A DNA stretch of 64,000 nucleotides. Origin: Pempheris klunzingeri. Lineage: Eukaryota > Chordata > Actinopteri > Acropomatiformes > Pempheridae. Location of the stretch: positions 5,430,006 to 5,494,005 of the forward strand of contig NC_092027.1 of the NCBI RefSeq assembly GCF_042242105.1, given 5' to 3'. The notes under the pieces are model-generated. The model was not told the origin of the DNA and made no database searches. It saw only the letters and a program-made list of their open reading frames with translations. Of the stretch, positions 13,701-24,100 are shown in pieces; the stretch's first letter is position 1; each line of letters starts with the position of its first letter. A program made the position numbers and the translations under genes.

Positions 13701-16700
13701 GATTCGTGTCTGCTGCAGCTCCTCGTGTGCTGCTCCCACCAGGTGGCTGCTCCTGTCCGCCGACTGACGGGCATTTTCCAGCTGAGAGAAAGAAACAAGG
13801 TGGGAAATGAATACAATTGTCAAATAACTGCACTGTCACTCTCATTCTGCTTCATTCTGTGTGTGAAAGTAAATGTCCTACCAAAATAGTTTGATATATT
13901 GCTGTCTTATGATGTTTTGTTTGTTCTGTGTTGTTTGACATGTTGCTCCTCTGAAGACCATTTCTTCCTCTATCATGTTTGAACTCAGTTTTGTTTGACC
14001 TCATATCGACGTTAAATTGATGCTCTACCTTGGTGTTGTAGGTCTTCTCAATCTCATCCTTGTACATTTTGATCTGCAGCTCGTGCTGATTACGCATCTC
14101 CGCCAGCGCCTCAGCCAACTTGCTCTCAAACTCCTGCTGATGGCCGTTGTCCAACTCAACCATGCGAGACTCATGACGCCGCTTTACCTCCCGCAGTTCC
14201 TGTTGGAGAATTCATATCAAAATCATTTGCACTCCCAACTACATGTATTTTTTAGATACAAGGCAGATGCTTATGGGATAAAAGAGGGGAAAAATACATA
14301 AGTAGGGAAAGTGAAACTTCTCTCAGGTAGTCTGACCTCAGAGAGCAGGTTCTTCTGAAATTCCAGCTCCTCTTTGAGGGTCTGGATCCGATTCTCTCCG
14401 TCCACCCTCCGCAGCATCTCGTCCTGCAGCTGCTTCCTGGTATCACCCAAATTGGTGTTCAGCTGGGAAAGCACAAAGAGGAACTAAGAATTAGAGCAAA
14501 GCACGTAAAACATTCACATCAACGTGCCACAGAGTGCAGAAATATGCAGTACAACCAGTAAGAGGGCAGGCGAGTATAAGGATGTCCTTTAATTAAAATG
14601 TCTGAGCTCAAGCAGCCATGACAGAAAGAGTCTTTCCTGCTTGAGTCAGCGAAGAAATCCTGCATTTGCTCAATCAAACACACACAAATACTGAATTCAG
14701 TAAGGTTCTTATTTTATTTCTACTCGAGAGAATTATAATTCATTTACATTTAAGGCCTGGGTTCATGAGGCCCTTTAAAAACTCCATTGGACATAAATAA
14801 ATAGTGGTTGTAATTGGCTCTTTGATAAAGTGACATTTAGCTTCACAAAGTGGGACACAGAGGACTGAGGGGGACAAGCTGAGAGTTGCTGAGCTTGTAG
14901 GCTAACTGGGCTTTAAATTGAGCGAGTGTGTGAGTTTACCTTGGCAACCTGCGCCTTAAGGTCCCTGTTTTCCACCTCGAGGTTTCGCTTCTCTCCCAGC
15001 GCCGTAGTCAAGGACGCATCCTTCGAGTTCAGCAGAGCCTCCAGGTCTTTGAGCCTCTGCAGCGCTCCGGCCAAGTCTGACTCCTTCTTGGTGTTTCTGT
15101 AAAGACGAGAAGAGCCTCAGATGTTAAACTGCATTTTCCTGGATGTGTTTATAGTACCGATAGAGGACATTTCATTCCACATCCACTCTGTAACTTAATA
15201 TCAAGTGGAAGGTGAATTACTACAGTTTCCTTTACGCAGGCTAATGACACAAATATGTGCTATTTTTGAACGCTGGACGAAACTGGGGAAAGACCTCGGT
15301 GGATATGACTCATAGGCCACAATGATGTGCGTCCAATCGCTGTATCTGGTAGCCACAAGCCACAGCAGTTGGTGTTTAGCTGAGACGCTGCCATGGCAAC
15401 GGCCTGGCTTTGCCAAACACAGCAGCCATCATCTCAATATTTATGGAAAAATAATGGCAGCAAGAGCGGAGTCCTCCAAACACTGCCACGTATTGTGTGC
15501 ATAGCGATTGCTTTTTGGTGTAGGAGGAGAAACTGGGGAAAGAGTTAGTCATCAGGCTCTGGATGTGGCAGCATGGGAAGGAGCCGGAGTGGAAGTCCAA
15601 CGTCAAACTGCAGTGAGCAATGAGGAGGATATGCTTACAGCAAGGGAGTGGCCCCCGGGAGCAGGGCAACACTGCTCCCAAAGTGTCGGCGAACGTTACA
15701 CAAGCATCCAAGATTAAGAGCTAATGAGTAACTGTGTTCTGCTGCTGCGGACCACATGCACAAATGTTTTAGATAAACACTGCAATCACAAACCCTCTCG
15801 CTCAGGCTTTAATGGACAATAAGATGCCTTTAACTAGGAACATTTAGCAGAAAAAATAAATTTCAGGGGCCTCAAGGCAGCTGTTTCCTCTCATGATCAT
15901 GAGATGAACAAAATATCTAGATCAGTAGTGTTTTTTTTTATTTTGATTAAAGGCTATATTTATAGACCAAAAACCTTTATAATCTAGGAAAAGAAGCAAC
16001 TGGTAACACAATTTGTGCTTTGTTTTTGAGAAAGACTGGAAATTCTGACGTTAAAGCTTCACTAGGAACTGATTGTTATGGGATAACAGTAACAACAGTG
16101 ACGGCAATATCTACGTAAAGTTTGCTAACTTTAGCTCCTGGTCATACCAGACCACCTGAGGCTATAACAGCAAAATCCTGAATGTACTGAACTGAGTAAA
16201 GGTGCTTTTTATTGGTTTTATTGCTTCTAAACTTGGGTTTTCAAATATTTTGAATGTCTTTTAAAAGATAAAATCCTGCTTTAATTGTGACGAAAATACA
16301 TCTTTCAACTCACATGGGTGCAACTACAGAATCTAGGGCCCTTAACGTGCTGAGCCCCCCCACCCCCCCCCCACACTGATCAATGTAATCCATCACTGTT
16401 ATATTCCTCCTTTTTTTCTTCACTAGTATCCTGACAGATTGTGGTCAGATTTAGATTTGATGTGTGGTAACCCACCTTGCTTTCAGCTCCTTGTAGTCCT
16501 CTCGCAGTTTGCCCAGCTCCAGCTGCAGCCGTGCTCGCTCTTTGGCCACAGAGTCCAGAGTCTGACGGGCATCGGCCAGTTCGGTCTCATAAGCCGCCTT
16601 CAGGCCCGTCAGCTCCCGGCTGACCTCTGTCTCTGACTCGGTTATGCGCAGACGCAGGCCGGCGTTCTCCGACTCCAGGAAGCGGACCTTGTCGATGTAG

Positions 16701-16813
16701 ACGGCCAGACGGTCGTTGAGGTTGCTCAGGTCCTCCTTCTCCTGGAGCCGGGTGATCCGGTTGGGGGATATTGGTGTGTTTGCACCTCGGGGAGTGTTTT
16801 TGGGCGTCGCCAT
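10700..16813 (-). CDS. lmna: Lamin A
   Basis: Twelve coding exons: 16476-16813, 14940-15096, 14337-14462, 14029-14199, 13656-13781, 12955-13175, 12506-12779, 12232-12339, 12022-12141, 11838-11894, 10875-11069, 10700-10735. They splice in phase to 642 residues, and exons 2-6 (157, 126, 171, 126, 221 nt) have the sizes I know for human LMNA. This is a type V intermediate-filament protein of the nuclear lamina. Seen: the head mitotic site [17 protein letters not shown]; the coiled-coil rod (about 30-385) ending [20 protein letters not shown]; a second phosphosite LRLSPSP; a basic NLS AKRRRP; the lamin Ig fold (MGNWQVKRQ to [10 protein letters not shown]); the tail [15 protein letters not shown]; the prelamin cleavage region HSYVLSTST; and CaaX box CPIM. 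Lamin B is excluded by the long tail with the SY(V/L)L site. Confidence 0.96.
11355..11708 (+). mobile_element. 3' end of a LINE-like retroposon in an lmna intron
   Basis: The stretch ends in the tail TTAATAAACCTGATTCTGATT, typical of 3' ends of fish LINEs of the CR1/L2 group. Just before it is a perfect 11-bp hairpin, CCACTATGTAA (11645-11655) against TTACATAGTGG (11664-11674) with an 8-base loop, as expected for families whose reverse transcriptase recognises a 3' stem-loop. An A-run lies at about 11550. It sits in the intron between lmna exons 10 and 11. The left border is a guess. Confidence 0.55.
16356..16375. repeat. Poly-C tract in lmna intron 1
   Basis: A run of C broken by two A bases near the 3' (minus-strand 5') part of intron 1. 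On the lmna coding strand it is a G-rich run. Confidence 0.7.
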
Positions 16814-17403
16814 TGCACTTATCTTCTCCAGGAACAGACATGATTATCAAAATTAATTGCTCTGAAACTTTGTTTCACATGCACAATAAATTAACAGGAT
16901 CTTTTTATTCAGATGTACATAAGCACATGTTGGCACTGTACTGCATGAAGTACTCAGAACTATAAAAACAGGACTTTACACAGGAGGGTGGAGAAAGTTG
17001 ACCTCTACAAATCTAGTCAACATGCACTACTGTTATTATTAAAATAAATTCATTAAATAATGATTAAAAAAAGCCTAACTTATCTATAAAAGTTACTAAT
17101 TTTACTTTAAAGAAAAGGTGTGGACGTGTGAGTATAACAAAATCTGAAAAGAAAACATAATCCACTGTCTCCAGAATCGTCTGACTCTTTGAATGCAATG
17201 GCATAAAACATACAAAAGAGAAAAAGAGTAATTAATCAAAAGACATAGGAGGGGTCATCGACTCCACCCAAACATCAAAGTCACGTCCCTGCACAAAAGA
17301 TGCCAACTTTGACATGAAGATTTACCTTTTTAAAGCCGGTGAGAGGAAGAATAAAACTCTGCTCCGGGGATGTTCGTAGACGTCTCTGCTGGTTTTCTTT
17401 CTT

Positions 17404-17510
17404 ACCTTGTGATCAGACTGTCGCTCTCAGCTCTCCAGCACTGCTCAGTCTGTTACTGCTCTGTCTGCAAATGCATCTGTGAGTGCCCATATAGGAAAGA
17501 ATGAGATGGG
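17404..17510 (-). promoter_or_regulatory. lmna: Candidate lmna promoter and non-coding first exon
   Basis: On the minus strand, CCTATATGGG (complement of about 17487-17496) is one base off a CArG box and could also act as a TATA-like element. About 30-90 bases downstream lies a strong donor, CACAAG then GTAAGAAAG (exon end 17406). Together they suggest a short untranslated exon 17406 to about 17460, spliced to the ATG exon near 16820-16830. Inferred from signals only. Confidence 0.4.
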
Positions 17511-17567
17511 AGGAGAGGAGAGAGGTTGGCCTCAAGTTTGGCACTTAGTAGGTGGTTGTTCCTCTCC

Positions 17568-17571
<4 letters not shown>

Positions 17572-17604
<33 letters not shown>
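17572..17604. repeat. (TC)n microsatellite
   Basis: Uninterrupted CT dinucleotides upstream of the lmna promoter region. Confidence 0.9.
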
Positions 17605-17606
<2 letters not shown>

Positions 17607-18913
17607 CGTAATGGGTGTGCAGTCTGAATGAATGAGTCATCCTCTGCTAGAAGAAACTCACAGTGCCATGTGATCCATAAAAGAGATCATTTTAAGCAGA
17701 TCTAATCCCTGACCGTTCACTTCTACGCCTTCACTTTGACTCAAACCACACTGTTTATACATCTCCAGGAAGTTAAAATGAACAAGTTGTGTAAAATATT
17801 TTAATTTGAACCTCTAAATACAGAGCTGAAGCTTCAGAGCCTGAAGCCTCTTTTTATGCATACTGACTGCAAATAAGCTCTAAATTGCTTCCTTATTCTT
17901 CAGTTAAAACATCTTAACAGCTCAGTTCACAGCTTATATTAGTTGTGTTGAGCTATTTCACTTGTTCTTGCTTGAGTTGTTCACTGACCACAGCTGAAAG
18001 TTTGGACATTTTGCCAATAAACCCAATCTGGGGGTTGAATAACGCTGAGTGTGATTGTTCATCGTCAGACTGTGCAAAAGAAGCAGAATGTTTTCCAACC
18101 TTAAAGCTACTTAATGATAAATAAAAGTGGAGAACTGGATGTTAAGGGGCTTTAAAAGCTCAGCTGAGTTTGGAATATAATCATCAGACATTTCCATCAT
18201 CTGGTCCCAGTTCATCGTTCTCTTTTGTGCTTACATACATTCAGCATTTTAGCTGTTTTGATCAGTTGATCGATACCAAATAAATGTCAGGCAACAACAG
18301 GAAAGCTGTGAAAGTCCTTCTTTGTATGAGCTGCTGTGATTGGATAGTTACATGCAAGTTAACCCTGGTTGTTTAATTCAACTAAATACAAAGAGGATGA
18401 GACACAGATACACATTTTTTTAATTAAAAACGTGCATCAAAATAAGTTATTTCAACCAAAATCATTTTAAAATGATGTTGTCTGCTGCGGCTTTAATCAT
18501 CAAAGTGTGGTACTGGATGTCTGGGCCCTGCTTCTGCCGTCCATGAGTACAGATACAGTAAGAATATTTATTTCACGTGTTACAGACATGTTTTTCTTTC
18601 TTTCCGTCTTTGCCCTTTAATCATTTACTGTCTTGATCCCCTTCAGATTTATCTAGTTTCCCCCCCATTGAAGGAAAACCTTCATATTTGGATGTGTTCA
18701 TTGTGGACTTATGTCTGCTTGTGATCCAAACACATTTTATCATGTTCTCATGTTGCTTTGCTCCTTTCTACACTCTCTCTATTCTATATTCATTGCATTG
18801 TGTCTCTTTTGTTGCTGCTGCTTTGAGGTTTCATTGTATGTAAAGCACTTTGTAAACTTTTTCTTTTATTTATTTTTTTTAAGTGCTCTATGGATGCCGT
18901 ATCTATCATTATA
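17605..18913. other. lmna-usf2 intergenic region, left part
   Basis: No gene was recognised in the head-to-head gap between lmna and usf2. Bases about 18826-18900 (GTATGTAAAGCACTTTGTAA, later TTAAGTGCTCTATGG) look like the 3' tail of a fish LINE. Confidence 0.45.
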
Positions 18914-19619
18914 CACTACTCACTAAAAGTTAGGGATATTCGGCTTTCAGGTGAAATTTCAGGATGAACCTAAAATGCATCCTAAACTTTCCAGGTGAAC
19001 TTAATGTGACCTTCTCTAAACTTTTGAATGCACATGTCCAACTGTTCAGTGTTTCAGTACTTTCTGCACAAGTTGCTGTTCTCTAACAAGAAGCTTAACA
19101 GCAACATTCACAACAGGTTTGATCCATGAATCCACCAATACATTTCCTGCTTCAGTTAGAATTGGTATTTAAACAGTCCTCCTCATCCTGCTGTTCACAT
19201 TCTGACATCATGAGACCAAGACGACACCTAACAACTGATCAGCAGCACCTCAACACTGGAGGCTTCAAACAGGAAGTCCTCAGACGGAGGTGTTCACTGA
19301 GCTTAGAGGGTCACAGAGTGTCATCAGGAGGTTGGAACAGTGATACAGAGAGACTGGAAGAGTCACAGAAAGGAGAGGAGTGGACGTCCTTTGGCCACAT
19401 CCCAATTTATTGAGACACTGAAAACATTTTGTTGTGGTATACCTACCACTGTTGGTAGATTTTCTTTCAATAAACTGTTTAAGATGAATAAAACTACCAT
19501 TGCATGCTTCTACTTAAATGCCCTACTTTCATGATATAATATCACTGTAGCATTCACTTTTTACATTTTCCATATATTTCACCTGAAAGTCGAATATCCC
19601 TAACTTTTTGTGAGTAGTG
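18914..19619. mobile_element. Tc1/mariner-type non-autonomous DNA transposon
   Basis: The ends are inverted repeats of about 44 bases: left starts CACTACTCACTAAAAGTTAG, right (complement) starts CACTACTCACAAAAAGTTAG, and both continue GGGATATTCG.CTTTCAGGTG with two mismatches in all. Each end is flanked by TA (18912-18913 and 19620-19621), the expected target-site duplication. At about 706 bp it is roughly half a full Tc1 element. The interior has a short reading frame (about 19209-19413, MRPRRHLTTDQQHL) that looks like the eroded start of a transposase; no catalytic region was found, so it would need transposase in trans. Confidence 0.87.
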
Positions 19620-19939
19620 TAAATTAAGATGTTTTGAGGAGTTTAATGTATTGAATCTTTCTGTTGTTTTCTGATGTTTTCAGCCCACAGCTCAGCAGTG
19701 GGACTCTGCAGGTCATTTAATAATCTATTTGTGGATTTAACGAAACGTTTCAAAGGAGGAAAAGTTTTAATCTCAGTCATGGTTGGTCGGACTGTGTGCT
19801 GTGTCCCCAGCTGAGGACTTCTTGCCTGCTGACAGACACAACATCGCCTCCAAATGGCTGAATTAGATGGAAAATGTTGCCGCTGGCTGCAGACATGAAA
19901 TAATCCCTCCGGACTGTTTTCTAACTCCCTCCGCAGACC

Positions 19940-21150
19940 GGCGGATCACAGCCGCAGGTATGTCTCCTGGTTCTCAGGTGAAAAACGGGAATTATTTGCC
20001 CAACACAACGTAAAATCGTGAATTATGTGAAGCGTGTGGGAGCTGCGCGATGTCTTGAGGCGCGACGTGGACCGTTTCTGTCATGTGGTTTGTGGGAAAA
20101 CCCGGATTGGATCTCGGCGGTCACCTGGGCGGAGGAGCTGGGGGGAAAAAAAAAGTGACGCCGAGAGGCTCGTTGTCTCGGTGTGTGTGTGTGTCAGATG
20201 TGAGCAGCACAGGTCGATGTGACCAACTGGGATCATTAGACAACATCAAACTCCACAGCTCACACTAACTCATCCGTGCACGTGCAGGTTTGGGGCGCAG
20301 AAACAAACACCGCAGTCGTTTCCAACCACAAAAACTCTTTACACCAGCTCGGTCACGTGAATGCTGGGTTACATTATCAGAAAGCTCCCAGAGACAGAGC
20401 GACAAAACACGTTTCACTAAACACATGAATGTGCCCGCACAGACAAAGCGCGCTAACTAGTCCACTCCATATCTTATCGGGCGCAGCTCTCAGCCCGCAG
20501 CTTTGCGCGGATAAACAGCAGCTGTGCGCAGCAGAGCAACAAAAAGGAAACCGAGGACAAAAAGACTTCCAACGGACTTAAAAAGGAAATTATCTCCTCT
20601 CGGTGCTTCCAGCTGCGGATCTAAACAGACTCGAGCGATCCTAAGCCCTCGATCTGAGCACCACCGCCTCCGTGAAGCTGCGTAAACACCCGGAGTGTGT
20701 TTTTTTCCCCCTACTGTTTTCTGCACAGACGCAGACGGCTCCGTCCCGCTCAGCAGCGGCCTCCATTTTAGCTCCTTGCCCGGTCGGTGCCTCACGTGTC
20801 CTGGACTGTCTTCCTCACATGACCCGTGTGTTTGTCCCCGTGATCAGCGCTTCCATCTCCGTAAATCAGTGTCGTTGAATATCGGCGTTTCACACACCGC
20901 GAAAGCTTCATGGATATGCTGGAGCAGAGTCTGGACAGCTCGGCGAGGTGAGAGGCTGCAGCCCGCTTCCTGCTCAGCCATGGCTCCCACCACGGCCTAT
21001 AAAAGCTCCCTTCCTTGCAGCACGATGCTCTGAACGACCTGCACGATCCGGACACTTTGAATATGTGCGCGTGCTCTTCGTGTTTCAGCCTCAGGTTGAA
21101 TCGGGGTCCGTGCAGCTCGCGGGGTTTGATGCTCTAAACACATTTTGAGC
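19940..21150 (+). promoter_or_regulatory. usf2: CpG-rich promoter region of usf2 with three CACGTG E-boxes
   Basis: This is the most GC- and CpG-rich stretch in the window and surrounds the usf2 start exon. It contains three perfect CACGTG E-boxes, the site USF proteins bind, at 20279-20284, 20354-20359 (within TCACGTGA) and 20793-20798, all upstream of the ATG at 20910. No TATA box is obvious. The transcription start is not fixed by sequence alone. Confidence 0.6.
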
Positions 21151-24100
21151 AGAAACTGTGCGTCTCCCTCCCTTCCCCCCCACCAACCCCCAACAAAAAT
21201 CTGTAGCATTACGATTGCTGTTTTATTTAGTTGACAAGAAAAGCAAATGCACCGCAGCAGTTTGTGTGAGAGTCTGGTTTTCACTGTGCGGTCACTGGTG
21301 CAGCTGTCACTGGATTAAAACGCGTAAATCCAACCAGGATGGAAGCTGTTTGGAGAATTAGACTTATTTGTGAAGTTTGTCTCGCGCTGTGCTGCAGATC
21401 AGATCACTCAGACTTGAGTTTTAATGCTCCAATAATTGTCTTTTTCTTATTGGAAGTTGCAGAAAACATGATTTCTGTCCCGTCAGTTTTACATCCACTT
21501 TATTTATGTCCTCTCCACAATCTCCTCCTCTGAGCACCCGGGGGCGCCCTTCACCCACAACCAGCCAATGACAGCTTGCTCCACACATACATTCATGATA
21601 ACTAATGACCTTATTTCTGAGAAATGTGCATGTTGGGTTCAGCTTGACATTGACTCACTGTTGTTTCTCTAATGTTTTCAGTCACGACAAACAGGAAACA
21701 GAAGAGGTGGTGCAGTTACAGGAAGGTAGGAGCCTCATTTCCTCTGATCCTGACAAGTGAAGCAAATCTGCTTCTTGTCTGGAAGTTAAAAAAAAATCAT
21801 GTTTGCGGTCATCAGCTGCAGAAATGCATCCTCTCACACCTGTTAACTGTTTTAATGGTTCTGACCGGGTGCAGACTTGAGGCATGTTGGCCTGTGTGTT
21901 GCAGGAGAGGCGGTGGGGACGGAGGAGCAGACCGCAGTGACCATCACTGGTGTCCCACAGGCTGCGTTCACTGACCACAATGTGCAGTACCAGTTCCGCA
22001 CAGAGAACAGTGGAGGACAGGTGAGCACGCGGAGCATCTCATCAGAGTTTTTGACATGGTAGCAAGTCGATAAGAAGAGCTTCATGTTCACAAAGTCAAC
22101 AAGAGTTAAGTCACGCTGAATATCTGAAAATATCAGTTACTCAAACTCTGAGAGGAAGAAGTGGGTCTAAGATGACAGAAAATACACGGACCGCTTCATA
22201 AGCTCAGGTAGATAAGATAAGATATTCCTTTATTTATCCCACAATGGGGAAATTTCAAGTCAGCTGCAGTTCACACATACAAAGAAAGGGAATAAAAAAA
22301 ATATATATGTTTACATGTACAGTATATACAAAAAATAATGTATGGTGAAAGAATGAGGTGAGATAGAAAGGCTAATACACATGGGGAAAATATAAAATAT
22401 ATAAATATATATGAAATATTGCACTTGTTCCTTTTTCTTGGTGCTATTAAAAATGAAAACATAATGCTGTTTATTTAATATTAATGATTTTGGGCTCCTT
22501 TTTGTCTCACCCGCCTTAATTACTGTTGCTATGCATTTCAAACATAATGGTGGAAGACTTTAGAATGAGCGGGTTCAGTTCACTGTGCTGTTGGATGACT
22601 GAGAGTCTTTTGGGAAATATGTTATAATGAGACCTATTTTAGAATAATAAAATCTATCCTTAGCCATGTTCACACTTACCGGTTTTGTAGTAATTCATTT
22701 GAATTCTAGAAATAACCACAAACCCACTGATAACCAGTTATGCGCAGACACTTTGCAAAGCAGAATAAACAGGATGTGATGTTAAGGTTAGATGAAATAA
22801 GCTTTTTATATGTTAATTTGGCTGTTTTTCATGAACAAGTGCTGGTTTTATTTTGAGTTTGATTAAAACCTATAAAAAGTCCAAAGGACGTCAGTGTGAT
22901 CGCTCCTTTTGAAACTCTGACTCTCTGCTCTCTCTCCAGGTGACCTATCGTGTCGTTCAGGTGACAGACGACCAATTAGAAGCAACAGCTGACGGGACGG
23001 GAGCTGTCAGCGTCGTCTCTACTGCAGCGTTCGCCGGAGCCCCTCAGGCAGTTGCACAGGTGAGCTGATGCACTGTGAGACAGTAGCAGGTGGAAGGAAG
23101 TCATTGCTGTCTGATTCATTGTGGTAATAATTCAGAGGCGCTCCGGCGGTGTGAACACATACAAAGACACACGCTCAACCTAACCACATGCTGTTTACCG
23201 CTTGACTGACTCGTCCCTGGTTCTACCTTTCGCCAGGCTGTTATCCAGAACCCTTTCAGCAATGGAGGCAGTCCAGGCGGGGAGACGGTGGGAGGAGAGA
23301 CGCGTTTCGCTTATTTCCCTGCGGCCACCGTCAGCGATGGAACGGCCACAGCTGTGTCGGTGCAGGCCTCCACCGACCCAACGATCACACAGGCAGGAGG
23401 TGAGAAAACGGCACTGGTCTCTCCTCAGAATCATCTGGGGGGGAAAGTGACACCTCGTCTTACAAAAATAGATATACGTTAACAGATTTAGGATTTTTTT
23501 TGGAGGTATTTAATATGATTAAAGACAAAACGCGTGCAGGGTTTGCCTCTTTTCCTGCTGTCTTTTGACTTTGATTGCTCTCCTCCTTTCATCACCTGAG
23601 TTGAACGATATTTATCGACGTGCGTCTCTTAATCCAGGCCAGTTTTACGTGATGATGAGCCCCCCTGAGGTGCTGCAGACGACGACCCCTCGCACCATCG
23701 CGCCACGCACGCACACCTACACTGCGTGAGTACAACAAAACACAACCCTGCACATTCCCCCCCATCCCTGAAGTTAACAAATCACCCCCCCCCCTCACAC
23801 TTTTGGCCGACTTCTCGCCTCCACATTTTCTCACCCCCTCTCCCTGTAACCTCACAGTGGATCGGATGTTCTTTATCTCCTCCTTCCCTTTTTGGAATGA
23901 TTAGTTTTTGTCATTGTGTGTACAGATGAAGATACAAAACAAATCTATACATCCATCATTTAAAACATCCAACATCTGAAAACCACACTCTGTCCTACTT
24001 ACCTGCCATCCCCAGAGACCTTGGTGAAAGCGAGATGTTGCAGCATGGCAGTACAAACTGGTGAGAAGAACTTTCACATACGCCCCCACCCTGCCCCCGT

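Noticed and set aside
19900-19970. Donor-like CCGCAG/GTATGT considered as an alternative first exon of usf2
   Set aside because: Plausible splice signal, but no acceptor pairing or promoter motif supports it over the start exon at 20910.
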